From Paenibacillus sp. FSL R5-0912 (GTDB lineage: Bacteria > Bacillota > Bacilli > Paenibacillales > Paenibacillaceae), in NCBI RefSeq assembly GCF_000758605.1, contig NZ_CP009282.1:6634001-6698000 (forward strand): DNA of 64,000 nt, read 5' to 3'. Below the pieces are notes generated by a model, which worked only from the letters and a program-made list of their open reading frames with translations, was not told the origin of the DNA and did not search any database. Below are positions 36,364-45,462 of the stretch, piece by piece. The first letter of the stretch is position 1. Each line of letters starts with the position of its first letter. The translations under genes and the position numbers were made by a program.

Positions 36364-37026
36364 TCAGCGTTTATCCAGCAGTCTTGCCAGTGTACTTCCT
36401 GTGAACTGAATCAATTGCACCAGCACAATCATGACGAGTATGGCGTAGATCATCACTTCTGTCTCGAACCGCTGATACCCGTAGCGGATCGCGAAATCGC
36501 CAACCCCGCCGCCGCCGACCACACCCATTACTGTTGAAAAAGAAATGAAGCTGATCGTAGAGGCAGTCAATCCCAGCACCAGTCCGGAACGGGCCTCCAC
36601 ATACAGAAACTTAAAGATCACTCCCAGTCTGGATGCCCCCATGGATAACGCCGCTTCTATCGTTCCTCTGGGAACCTCCAGCAGAGACTGCTCCACCAGC
36701 CGTGAATAATAGGCAATAGCGACGATAGACAGCGGCACCGTTGCCGCCAGCGTGCCAATCGCCGTTCCCACTACCAGGCGGGTGAACGGAATCAGAGCCA
36801 CTACCAGCAGCAGGAACGGAAACGAACGCACCACATTTACGATGCTGTTCAGTATGAGCGACAAGCTTCTATTCTCATACAATTGGCCTTTGCGGCAAAA
36901 ATACAGCAGTGTCCCCAGCGGAAGCCCCAGCAGCAGCGCAGACCCCACGGAGATTCCGACCATCACAAAGGTCTCTCCGATCGACTGCCACATCTGATCC
37001 TGATACTTCAGCATGCTCTCAAACAT
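36364..37026 (-). CDS. metI: Methionine ABC transporter permease MetI
   Basis: 220 residues, five membrane helices. The EAA loop 'IEAALSMGASRLGVIFKFLYVEA' and the conserved 'VNVVRSFPFLLLVVALIPFTRLVVG' are typical of MetI. The start ATG at 37026 overlaps the metN stop by eight bases; the longer open frame lacks a binding site. Confidence 0.92.
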   Translation of the reverse strand: MFESMLKYQDQMWQSIGETFVMVGISVGSALLLGLPLGTLLYFCRKGQLYENRSLSLILNSIVNVVRSFPFLLLVVALIPFTRLVVGTAIGTLAATVPLSIVAIAYYSRLVEQSLLEVPRGTIEAALSMGASRLGVIFKFLYVEARSGLVLGLTASTISFISFSTVMGVVGGGGVGDFAIRYGYQRFETEVMIYAILVMIVLVQLIQFTGSTLARLLDKR

Positions 37027-37780
37027 AGGGTTCCCCCGTTCTTCCCGTAATCCTCTCCCGGTAGGAGCCCAAATGGCTCCCCGGCGGAAGAAAGCCGACC
37101 TCATCCCGGGAAAAGAAATCAACCATCCGCCCGCTCTCCATTACAGATACCTCTGAGCAGATGCTCCGGACGACATCCAGCTCATGGGTAACTATAATGA
37201 CAGTAACACCGAGCGAATCATTGATGTGGCGGAGTACACCCAGGATATCCGCCGTGGTGCCCGGATCAAGCGCGGAGGTCGGCTCATCGCACAGCAGCAG
37301 CTTCGGATTGTTCGCCAGCGCCCGGGCAATCGCTACCCGCTGGAGCTGGCCGCCGCTGAGCTGTGCCGGATACTGATTAGCTTTGTCTGCAAGCCCGACA
37401 AACTGCAGACATTCCAGCGCCCGCTTCATCCGTCCGGCACGCGGCACTCCGGCAAGCTCCAGCGGAATCGCCACATTGCGGCTGACGGTGGCATTGCCGA
37501 CAAGATTGAACTGCTGAAAGATCATGCCGATTCTTTGCCGCTGCCGCCGCAGCTCCTTGTCCGGCAGCTCTGTAAGCAGCTTGCCGTCTACAGTAACCGT
37601 TCCCCTATCGGGCCGCTCCAGCAGATTAATCAGCCGCAGAAGTGTAGATTTGCCGGCACCGCTTGCCCCGATAATGCCGTGTATAGCACCCGTCTTCACT
37701 TCAAGCGATACATTGTCCACAGCAGTATAAGGGCCGGCCTTCAGAGCGAAGCTTTTGCTAACCTGACTCAGTGATAAAAT
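37019..37780 (-). CDS. metN: Methionine ABC transporter ATPase MetN, ATT start
   Basis: 253 residues if started at ATT 37780. Walker A GASGAGKST, signature LSGGQLQR, Walker B 'LLLCDEPTSALD'. The first conventional start in frame is GTG 37720, which would cut off the first beta strand (LSLSQVSKSFALKAGPYTAV), a normal MetN N-terminus. No ATG, GTG or TTG lies upstream in this frame, but AGGAGGG sits six bases before ATT, so translation from ATT is inferred. The C-terminus is shorter than in MetN proteins with the NIL/ACT sensing domain (about 340 residues), so substrate trans-inhibition is probably absent. Confidence 0.85.
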   Translation of the reverse strand: MLSLSQVSKSFALKAGPYTAVDNVSLEVKTGAIHGIIGASGAGKSTLLRLINLLERPDRGTVTVDGKLLTELPDKELRRQRQRIGMIFQQFNLVGNATVSRNVAIPLELAGVPRAGRMKRALECLQFVGLADKANQYPAQLSGGQLQRVAIARALANNPKLLLCDEPTSALDPGTTADILGVLRHINDSLGVTVIIVTHELDVVRSICSEVSVMESGRMVDFFSRDEVGFLPPGSHLGSYRERITGRTGEPYV

Positions 37781-38000
37781 ATGAAGCCCTCCTCAATAGA
37801 CTGCCTGACCTACAGCTCTCCACCTTCGGCTGTATTGTACTATAATTATTTAAAATCTGTTTTGTTAAAAATCTCTTTAAATAATAAGGCATTTCTTCCG
37901 CTGTGTCATCATTTTTCTCAAAATGATTGTTAAGCGCTCCGGAAGAGAAACCCATTATAAGGATGCCCCTGGTCCGTTTGGGATTATTCTTATATATAGC
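37781..38000 (-). promoter_or_regulatory. metNIQ upstream region
   Basis: On the minus strand ATGACA and TATTAT are 17 bases apart near 37880-37910, and TTAACA with TATAGT 18 apart nearer the gene: two promoter candidates. I find no S-box (SAM-I) riboswitch consensus, which often precedes Firmicute methionine transport genes. Confidence 0.35.
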
Positions 38001-38039
38001 AAAAAAGGATGCGGCCCTAATAGGACCACATCCTTTTTT
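38001..38039. terminator. Bidirectional terminator after lplC-like gene
   Basis: AAAAAAGGATGCGGCCCTA pairs with TAGGACCACATCCTTTTTT with one mismatch. It ends the minus-strand transporter operon upstream of metNIQ. Confidence 0.88.
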
Positions 38040-38156
38040 GCTATTTTACAAGTAAAATCTCCTCCGCTCAGCCAGAAACACGGCTTCATAGCGCTCTGCC
38101 TGCAGCTCAAGCAGTTCCGGTAGTCGGATCAGGTAGAGCAGCGCCGTTCTGTCCGC

Positions 38157-39119
38157 CTATTCCTTCACACTGCCGACATTCAAGCCCACTACAAAGTACT
38201 TCTGCATAAACGGATACACCAGCAGGATAGGCACAGAGGCCACGACTGTGATAGCTGCCCGTATAGAGAGTGGTGTCACCATCGCTCTTGCCGAATTCTG
38301 ATCCATCCCCACCCCATTCTGTACGGTTGGGTTACCGTTGGAATTCATCGTTGAGGACAGCAGCTTCATCAGCTCATATTGCAGCGTACTGAGATTCTGT
38401 CTGGATGAGGTATAGATAAAGGCATCGAACCAGGAGTTCCACGCGCCGACAGCCACGAACAGGGCGATGGTCGCCAGCACCGGCTTGCAGAGCGGAAACA
38501 CCACCCGCATGAATATTCTGAAATCCCCGGCGCCGTCTATCTTCGCCGATTCCAAGAGGCTCTCCGGAATGGTTCCGATATAGGTACGGATGACGATCAT
38601 ATTGAATGCGCTGATCATCGAAGGGAAAATATACACCCAGAAGCTGTTTAACAGGTGCAGATCCTTGATCAGGAAATAGTTCGGGATCAGACCGGCGCTG
38701 AAATACATCGTAAGCACAAAGATAACAGTAATCGGCTGACGGAATACATATTCCCTGCGGCTTAAGGTGTATGCAAGCATGGTGGTCAGAAAAATATTGA
38801 GTATCGTAGAAATCACTGTACGGGCTACTGAAACCAGGAAAGCGTCAAAAATAGTTCCCGTGGCAAAAATTGCCCTGTAATTCTGAAAAGTCCATTCTCT
38901 CGGCCATAAGTAAATACCGCCGCGGATTGTATCGTTCCCTTCATTAAACGAAACAGCTATCGTGTTGATGAATGGATATAATGTCACAACCACCAGACAG
39001 ACCATAAAGAGCGTATTGAAGGAAGTGAACAGAATCGGCTCAAGCCTTCCGGTACCTAGACTCCTTTTCACCGTATAGCCTGCATTTGGCCCAGGGCTAA
39101 TGTGTCGGTTATCCATCAT
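38157..39119 (-). CDS. Sugar ABC permease, LplC/YtcP type
   Basis: 320 residues, six membrane helices. 'IPESLLESAKIDGAGDFRIFMRVVFPLCKPVLATIALF' is the EAA loop. It overlaps the stop of the preceding permease by one base (TAATG). With that permease and the lipoprotein it forms a carbohydrate uptake system of the class that uses a distant shared ATPase. Confidence 0.9.
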   Translation of the reverse strand: MMDNRHISPGPNAGYTVKRSLGTGRLEPILFTSFNTLFMVCLVVVTLYPFINTIAVSFNEGNDTIRGGIYLWPREWTFQNYRAIFATGTIFDAFLVSVARTVISTILNIFLTTMLAYTLSRREYVFRQPITVIFVLTMYFSAGLIPNYFLIKDLHLLNSFWVYIFPSMISAFNMIVIRTYIGTIPESLLESAKIDGAGDFRIFMRVVFPLCKPVLATIALFVAVGAWNSWFDAFIYTSSRQNLSTLQYELMKLLSSTMNSNGNPTVQNGVGMDQNSARAMVTPLSIRAAITVVASVPILLVYPFMQKYFVVGLNVGSVKE

Positions 39120-40093
39120 TATAACAACCTCTCTTCCCCAAGCCGCTTGGAAATCCCATTAGCCATAAGCAGCAAGGTTACACTGACAACTGTTTTGAAA
39201 ATCCCGCCCGCAGTGGCGAGTGAATAATTCCCTTGGGCAAGCCCGTATTTAAGCACGAAGATATCTATCGTCTCCGCCCAGTCCACTACCAGCCCGTTGC
39301 CGAGCAGATACTGCACTTCAAAGCCTGCTTCCAGGACATGTCCTATGGACATAATCATCAGAATTACAATCGTTGCTTTGATACCAGGCAGGGTTACAAA
39401 CATCATCTTCTTGTAACGGTTCGCACCGTCAATTTCGGCAGCTTCATAAAGGGCAGGGTCAATGGAGGCAATGGCCGCCAGATAAATAATGGTATTCCAT
39501 CCTACTTCCTTCCACACATGCGAAGCCCCTACGATTCCCCAGAAATACTTTCCTTCACTAAGCCATAGAATCGGCTCTTTAATCAGATGCAGCTTCATCA
39601 GAACGATATTTACAATCCCGTCGTTAATGGAGAGCGAGGTGGCCACAATGCCGGTAACGATAATCCATGACAGGAAGTGGGGCAGATAAGAGATTGTCTG
39701 CACAGTCCTTTTCCAGAAGACCTTCTTGATTTCATTCAGCAGCAGCGCAAGCACTATGGCTGTAACAAAACCGAGGATCAGATTGATAAGCCCCATCGCC
39801 AGCGTGTTGCGCAGTACACGAATAAAGTTATCATCTGTAAACAGAAACCTGAATTGCTTGAGTCCCACCCATTCCTGTTCACCGAAGGACTTCGCGGGCT
39901 TGTAATTCTGAAACGCCATGGTCCAGCCCCAAACGGGAACATAGGCAAAAAGAATAATGTAGAGCATCAAGGGCACAGACATCCAAATAAGCTGATTCTG
40001 GTTTCTGATCAAGCGCCAGGTAATCGGCTGTTTTTTCTTCTTTCGGTTCTTCGGATGCCGGACGACAGTATCTATTTCTAGGGTCTCATCCAT
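39119..40093 (-). CDS. Sugar ABC permease, LplB type
   Basis: 324 residues, six membrane helices, EAA loop 'ALYEAAEIDGANRYKKMMFVTLPGI'. The start follows AGGAGA with a nine-base spacer. It is coupled to the LplC-type permease downstream. Confidence 0.9.
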   Translation of the reverse strand: MDETLEIDTVVRHPKNRKKKKQPITWRLIRNQNQLIWMSVPLMLYIILFAYVPVWGWTMAFQNYKPAKSFGEQEWVGLKQFRFLFTDDNFIRVLRNTLAMGLINLILGFVTAIVLALLLNEIKKVFWKRTVQTISYLPHFLSWIIVTGIVATSLSINDGIVNIVLMKLHLIKEPILWLSEGKYFWGIVGASHVWKEVGWNTIIYLAAIASIDPALYEAAEIDGANRYKKMMFVTLPGIKATIVILMIMSIGHVLEAGFEVQYLLGNGLVVDWAETIDIFVLKYGLAQGNYSLATAGGIFKTVVSVTLLLMANGISKRLGEERLL

Positions 40094-40182
40094 ATTCGTT
40101 GTCTCCTACTCCATGAAATTAATTTAGCAAGTGGAAGGCCCTGATCGGCCCTCCACCTTCTGATCCCGGAAACAGCGTTCCG

Positions 40183-41874
40183 TTATTTACTCCAGTTCTC
40201 AATTCTCCACTTAATCTGCTCATTGATCTTGTCTTCATATGCCTTCACATTAGCCTTTTCGATCTGTCCGGTGTAATCGGTCCATACGGAATCGAAATCT
40301 GCCGGGTCGGCAAGGATGGCTTTAGGCAGGAACTTGGTCTGCAGTTCATTCAGCTTGGTACTGGCTATTTTGGCATCCGATCCTTCAATTAAGTCGATGG
40401 ACCAGGCAGGATAATAGACCGGATTGGCAGGAGGCTCACTGAAGAAGTCCACGTAAGAGTCAAAGCCATAGGCATCAAGCACTTCCTTGTCGAAAGGCTT
40501 CAGACCTGCTTTGTATTCTTCCGGCTGTGCAGCAGCATCCGTTGAGTTGCCGTCACTGAAGCTTCCTTCTGTTTTGGGCAGGTAATCAAACATCGCTTTG
40601 GCTTTGTTGGCCAGCTGCCAGGTGGCATCGGCTGCATTGTCACGCTGTTCCTGGGTTCTCATAAATCTGCCGTTCTCCACGATATAATCTTCGCCTTCCA
40701 CACCCCAGGAGAACATTTTCTGCCAGTCTTCCTGGATCAGAGTGTCGAGCAGCTTGATGATCTGCACGGCATTTTTGGCATTGATACTGATACCGAAGCC
40801 GTTGTTAAGGTTAAGAACGGCAAGATCGCGGTAGTAGTCTTTGGTCGCCTCTTCGTATACGAGCGGAAGACCAACATAGGTGCGTTCAATTTTACCTTGG
40901 GTCGTCAGAGAATCCTCAGCAGCGTTGAAGTTCCAGTGCTGGTCGAACATCCCCAGTACGGTACCACTGGATATTTTCGCCATATACTGGTCATAGTTCT
41001 GTACAAAGGTCTCTTTATCGATCAGACCCTTCTGGTTGATTTCATTCAGCTTCTGGTAGTATTGCTTCGCATAATCTTTATTTGCAAACACTTCAGCTAC
41101 GCCGTCATTGACAACCACACCGCCATCATTTGGATGGCCGATCAGATGCTGCGGCGCATTGAACAGACCCCAGTTTTTCCAGTCATAGTTCAGAATTTCG
41201 AACCCGATCGTCGGGCTTCCGTCGATTTTAGGATATTTCGCCTTATACTGCTCAATCAGGTCAAAGTATTGATCCAGTGTCTTCACCTGCGGATAATTGA
41301 ATTCCTTGAGGACAGCTTTTTGAATCCAGAAGGCAGGTCCCGAATACCAGGAGCTGTTGACCTTACCATTGTATACACCGTAGTTAGGCAGGATATAAAT
41401 ATGGCCGTCGTTCGGGTCCTTCATCATGTTCCAGTATTCGGCATAATGCGCTTTCAAATTTGGCGCATGCTCCTCAATCAGGTCTTCCAGCGGAATATAT
41501 GCCCCTGCTGCTGTAAGCTTGGTATTCCCGGTCATGAGGTCCGGGTAATCCTGGCCGGCAATCATGACGCCCAGCTTCTGGTTAATGTCACCTGCCAGGA
41601 ATTCCATATCGAAGCTGGCTCCGGTTTCTTCCTTGATCTTCTTGTAAATCTTATTGTCCGGTGTCGGCTGTTGTCCAGCTGCGCCGATAAATACGCTTAC
41701 CTTAAATGGTTCTATCTTTCCTCCTGTGTTAGCTGAAGCCGTTCCTGCCGCAGTTGTCTCTTCAGCTTTGCCCGCAGTATTGTTGTTGTTGCCCCCGCAG
41801 CCGGATAGCGTAAAGCTTAGGGATAACAGAACAATCAGGGAAAACTTGTACATCGCTTTCGACTTGCCCCCCAT
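40183..41874 (-). CDS. Extracellular solute-binding lipoprotein, LplA-like
   Basis: 563 residues. Lipobox LSGC (Cys 26), an Asn/Thr/Ala linker, then a large type 1 binding-protein fold (500-plus residues), typical of Paenibacillus lipoproteins taking complex oligosaccharides. GGAGGTG lies six bases before ATG. Upstream is a cre-like site. Sugar identity unknown. Confidence 0.9.
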   Translation of the reverse strand: MGGKSKAMYKFSLIVLLSLSFTLSGCGGNNNNTAGKAEETTAAGTASANTGGKIEPFKVSVFIGAAGQQPTPDNKIYKKIKEETGASFDMEFLAGDINQKLGVMIAGQDYPDLMTGNTKLTAAGAYIPLEDLIEEHAPNLKAHYAEYWNMMKDPNDGHIYILPNYGVYNGKVNSSWYSGPAFWIQKAVLKEFNYPQVKTLDQYFDLIEQYKAKYPKIDGSPTIGFEILNYDWKNWGLFNAPQHLIGHPNDGGVVVNDGVAEVFANKDYAKQYYQKLNEINQKGLIDKETFVQNYDQYMAKISSGTVLGMFDQHWNFNAAEDSLTTQGKIERTYVGLPLVYEEATKDYYRDLAVLNLNNGFGISINAKNAVQIIKLLDTLIQEDWQKMFSWGVEGEDYIVENGRFMRTQEQRDNAADATWQLANKAKAMFDYLPKTEGSFSDGNSTDAAAQPEEYKAGLKPFDKEVLDAYGFDSYVDFFSEPPANPVYYPAWSIDLIEGSDAKIASTKLNELQTKFLPKAILADPADFDSVWTDYTGQIEKANVKAYEDKINEQIKWRIENWSK

Positions 41875-41906
41875 AAAGCACCTCCATAATGTGTTGGTCT
41901 TTAATT

Positions 41907-41920
41907 TGTAAGCACTTACA
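41907..41920 (-). promoter_or_regulatory. cre-like catabolite repression site
   Basis: TGTAAGCACTTACA is a near-perfect palindrome fitting the cre consensus except for one central base. It lies about 33 bases upstream of the lplA-like start, where CcpA would block transcription. Confidence 0.5.
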
Positions 41921-41988
41921 TGTATGAATTATAGAGGTGATCCGCCGGCTAAAATACGACCGAATTAAAGGTATACCCCCATAAAAGT

Positions 41989-43533
41989 TTAGAACTTTGC
42001 ATGGCGGTATTCATTCGGGCCCATGTGCATCTCCTTTTCAAACCGTTTCAAAAACTGACCGTAATTGACATAACCCACACGTTCAGCTATCTCCGAGAGC
42101 TTCAGCTTGCTGCCGCGCAGCAGAACCGCCGCCTCCTGAATCCGCAGATGATGCAGCTGCTCATTGAAGGTCATGCCGTTCTTCTTAATCAGCAATTGCC
42201 CCAGATAGACGGGATGCAGGAAGAAGACCTCTGCCAGCTTCTGAATGCTCAGACTCTCCTGAAAATGCGCACCGATATACTCATTAATCTCCTGCACAAT
42301 GCCATGCGACTTTTGATTCTGCTCACGCATCAGGAGATCAATTGCCATTTCACCGCACATTAATAAGCGGCTGAGCAATTCATCCAGCGGGATCATGGCC
42401 TGCTGGATCTCCGCGATTCCAGACCCAGCCGTCACCTGCTCCCCGCCTCCGTCCTCCGCCCCGGGCGCGAGCTCGGTGATCCGGTACATGAGATGAATCA
42501 CAATTTTCCGAACCACCTCCGGCGCCACCTGCTGTGCACGGAAGCTGCAGTCCGCTTCCTCCAGCGCTCTGCGGTAACCGTCCGCATCGAGCAGATTAAC
42601 AGAATCAAGCAGGGCATCCATTAGCCGGATATGATCATAATGATAGCTGAAGGGATGGCCCTGTATCCCGCGGTAAGCCAGAATCCCGGCATACTCAGGA
42701 TTATAGAAAAAATGCTGCAAAGCCTCTTTGGCGCTGCGGTAACTCTCAGCAATTCCCGGCAGGGAGTTCTCCGGAGCTCCAATGGCCATATAGATCTGTC
42801 TTCTGCCGTATTCCTGCCGGAGGAAATTCAGCCCCTCTTCTATTGCTCCGCCTTCAGGGCTATCTGCCGGCATACCGTATACAATCCCGAGAATGCCCGC
42901 CTCCAGATCCATCATCACCATGGCCGGATAGGCAGCCAACTGGGTAGCCGCCCTTCCCCGCAGCTCTGTATACAGCTCCGGGACAGTCTGAATCAGACAA
43001 AGATTCCAGAGCCCGACCCCCTGAAAGCCAGGCAGACGATCCAGCAGCTCCTGAAGCGCCGGGTCTGCTTTTTTCCCGTACAGCAGTCCTCTAATCAAGG
43101 CCACCGCCTCTTCTTCAGAGGCAATCTCATGAATCATTCTGCGGTTCGCTTCCTGTTCCAGCTCCTGATGAATTTCCCGCAATTCCTCAGCGGCCTCCTC
43201 CGGAAAGACCGGCTTCAGCAGATAATGGCTGATTCCGTAGCTGATGGCCGTACGGGCATATTCAAATTCACTGTAGCCGCTCAGAATCACGAACTTGGGT
43301 CTGCCGGCATCCTGCTCTTGCCAGGCCTCTATCATCTCCAAACCATTCATGAGCGGCATGTTCACATCTGTAATCACCAGGTCCGGCTCCAGCAGCTTCA
43401 TCAGCCGCAGCCCCTCCCGGCCGTTGCCGCAGGTTCCGCACAGCTCGAAGCCGAGTTCCTCCCAATCGATCCACAGCTGCATGCCTTCGAGGGCGCTCGG
43501 CTCATCATCAACTAATAATACTTTGTATTTCAC
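41989..43533 (-). CDS. YesN-type AraC-family response regulator (second of two)
   Basis: 514 residues. A receiver with phosphoacceptor D56 (DLVITDVNMP), a long middle region, and two HTHs of an AraC domain at the C-terminus ('SIQKLAEVFFLHPVYLGQLLIKKNGMTFNEQL', 'IAERVGYVNYGQFLKRFEKEMHMGPNEYR'). GTG start, three bases after the kinase stop. It is likely the activator of the adjacent transporter genes. Confidence 0.9.
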   Translation of the reverse strand: MKYKVLLVDDEPSALEGMQLWIDWEELGFELCGTCGNGREGLRLMKLLEPDLVITDVNMPLMNGLEMIEAWQEQDAGRPKFVILSGYSEFEYARTAISYGISHYLLKPVFPEEAAEELREIHQELEQEANRRMIHEIASEEEAVALIRGLLYGKKADPALQELLDRLPGFQGVGLWNLCLIQTVPELYTELRGRAATQLAAYPAMVMMDLEAGILGIVYGMPADSPEGGAIEEGLNFLRQEYGRRQIYMAIGAPENSLPGIAESYRSAKEALQHFFYNPEYAGILAYRGIQGHPFSYHYDHIRLMDALLDSVNLLDADGYRRALEEADCSFRAQQVAPEVVRKIVIHLMYRITELAPGAEDGGGEQVTAGSGIAEIQQAMIPLDELLSRLLMCGEMAIDLLMREQNQKSHGIVQEINEYIGAHFQESLSIQKLAEVFFLHPVYLGQLLIKKNGMTFNEQLHHLRIQEAAVLLRGSKLKLSEIAERVGYVNYGQFLKRFEKEMHMGPNEYRHAKF

Positions 43534-43536
43534 AGG

Positions 43537-45354
43537 TTACACCTCGCCTTCCAAGGGATGATTCAACTCCAGCAGCCTGAGCGGAATGCCGAAGGTGACC
43601 AAGGTCCCCAGACCCGGTGTGCTGGATATCTCGAAGCGCACCTGATCGGCATAATATAGTTCAAGCCTGCGGTAGACGTTGCGGATTCCGATATTGGTCC
43701 CGGAGGAGTCCTCCTTGCGGATGGCATACAGCAGCTCTTTAAGCTTATCCGGCTCTATGCCTTTGCCGTTATCCGATACGCTAATCTGCAGCCGGTTATC
43801 CAGCACTGCCGTGCTCACCCGGATAATGCCAAGCCCTTCAATCGTCTGCAATCCATGCTTACAGGAGTTCTCGACCAGCGGCTGCATGCTCAGCTTCGGA
43901 ATTTTATATTTCAGTGACTGCTCATCAATCTCAAACACATAGTCGAATTTATCCCTGAACCTGAATTTCTCAATTTTGAGATACATCTCGATGAATGTGA
44001 TCTCCTCCTGCACCGACACCAGGTCTTCCTTCCAGCTGAGCAGCCTGCGCAGCAGCTTCGACAGGCTTTTCACAATATCCGTAACATCGGAATATTTATT
44101 CTTGGTGCAGACCACCAGAATCGCATTCAGCGTATTGAACAGAAAATGGGGGTTCATCTGGCTCTGCAGGAAGTTCAGCTCCGCCCTGACGCGCTCCATC
44201 TCCAGATTCTTGCTCTGGATCTCCAGCTTATACACATCGTTGATCAGCGAGTGGATTCTGGAGGTCATCCGGTTGAAATTGTGAATTAAGCCGCCAATCT
44301 CATCCCGCCCCTCATCGATGGTGATCAGCTCAAACTTCTCGTTAGACACCTTTTGCATATGGCGGGACAGGCGTTTCACCCGGTAATTGTAAGAGCGCAG
44401 CATAATATAGATGAACCCGCTGGTCAGCAGCGTAAGCGTTGTTGCCAGCACAGCCGCGTACAGACGTATATCCAGAATCGCTTTAGAAATCCGCTCACCC
44501 TGGGTGATCCCGGCAATTCTCCAGCCTTTGAGATAGTTAGCCGTGCCTACAGGTACTATCTGAACATCCTCCTCTTGACCGCTACCCAGCTGATTGAATA
44601 CAGGATAGGGCTCTTTGGTGAGCCGCTGATAGCCGCTGTCCGCTGACATGACAATCTTGTTCTGCTCATTGATGAGGTAGAGACTTAAGTAATCCTTCTC
44701 CCGGACAATAATGTCGTAGATCTCATTAAGATCCAGATCAATGCGCAGCACTTTCTCATACTTATTCAAGTTTCTGTAATTATCCATCGTTTGAACTACA
44801 CTTAGCGTAGGGATTGACGATGCCAGATTCTTATTCTCACTCGTCCGGTAGGCGGTAACAAACACCTGGGTACTCGCATTCTTCGCCTGTCTATACCAAT
44901 CGCTGGCCCACACCTTGTCATTCATGACCTGATAATTCCCGCCGGATACAATGGTGCGGTTGTCCGTGTAAATGCTAATCCGCTCCAACTGGTTGTTAAC
45001 AGGCATGTAGCTGTTCATCCGGTCCCTCAGCTGTTCGTCGAACATACTATAGAATTCTATGGAGTCCGTGTAGGTGCGTTCCAGCATCTCGTACAGATTC
45101 TTATCCGTAGACAATGCATAACCGACGGAGACCCCCCCTTCGATGAAATCAAGAATATCCTTACGCGCCCGTTCCAGAGAAATCTCCAGATTCTGCTGTT
45201 CTCTGGATTTGATAAGATCCGTAATGCGGTCCAGAAATACAAGATTAAGCACCATGATAGGCAGGAGTACACCGACAATATAAATCAGGTAGAACTTGTA
45301 ATTGAGCGGGATATCGTTAACAATCGTCGTGAATTTGAATCTTTTTCTCCACAT
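43537..45354 (-). CDS. YesM-type sensor histidine kinase
   Basis: 605 residues. One membrane helix near 20-40, an outer sensor domain (about 45-285), a second helix (about 293-315), HAMP, then His_kinase with 'NFLQSQMNPHFLFNTLNAIL' (phosphoacceptor His) and HATPase_c ('ISVSDNGKGIEPDKL'). It senses an extracellular sugar-related cue for the neighbouring regulators. The ATG has only AAGG very close to it, so the start is less sure. Confidence 0.9.
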   Translation of the reverse strand: MWRKRFKFTTIVNDIPLNYKFYLIYIVGVLLPIMVLNLVFLDRITDLIKSREQQNLEISLERARKDILDFIEGGVSVGYALSTDKNLYEMLERTYTDSIEFYSMFDEQLRDRMNSYMPVNNQLERISIYTDNRTIVSGGNYQVMNDKVWASDWYRQAKNASTQVFVTAYRTSENKNLASSIPTLSVVQTMDNYRNLNKYEKVLRIDLDLNEIYDIIVREKDYLSLYLINEQNKIVMSADSGYQRLTKEPYPVFNQLGSGQEEDVQIVPVGTANYLKGWRIAGITQGERISKAILDIRLYAAVLATTLTLLTSGFIYIMLRSYNYRVKRLSRHMQKVSNEKFELITIDEGRDEIGGLIHNFNRMTSRIHSLINDVYKLEIQSKNLEMERVRAELNFLQSQMNPHFLFNTLNAILVVCTKNKYSDVTDIVKSLSKLLRRLLSWKEDLVSVQEEITFIEMYLKIEKFRFRDKFDYVFEIDEQSLKYKIPKLSMQPLVENSCKHGLQTIEGLGIIRVSTAVLDNRLQISVSDNGKGIEPDKLKELLYAIRKEDSSGTNIGIRNVYRRLELYYADQVRFEISSTPGLGTLVTFGIPLRLLELNHPLEGEV

Positions 45355-45430
45355 GCCTTATGCACCCGGCTTTCTTATCATTATAAAATTTATAAGATCT
45401 CGGGGTCCCCGCAAAGTACCTGAGTAACCT

Positions 45431-45457
45431 TCGAAGCCAAAGCCCCACTTTGTGGGG
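45431..45457 (-). repeat. 27-bp palindromic repeat, minus-strand copy
   Basis: On the minus strand CCCCACAAAGTGGGG followed by CTTTGGCTTCGA. The same 27 bases occur at 47574-47600 on the plus strand. It lies just past the stop of the 45463 gene, so it may act as a terminator. Confidence 0.7.
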
Positions 45458-45462
45458 TTATC

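Noticed and set aside
37791..38000. SAM-I (S-box) riboswitch before metNIQ
   Set aside because: The conserved S-box core words are not present and the only strong hairpin belongs to the upstream operon's terminator.
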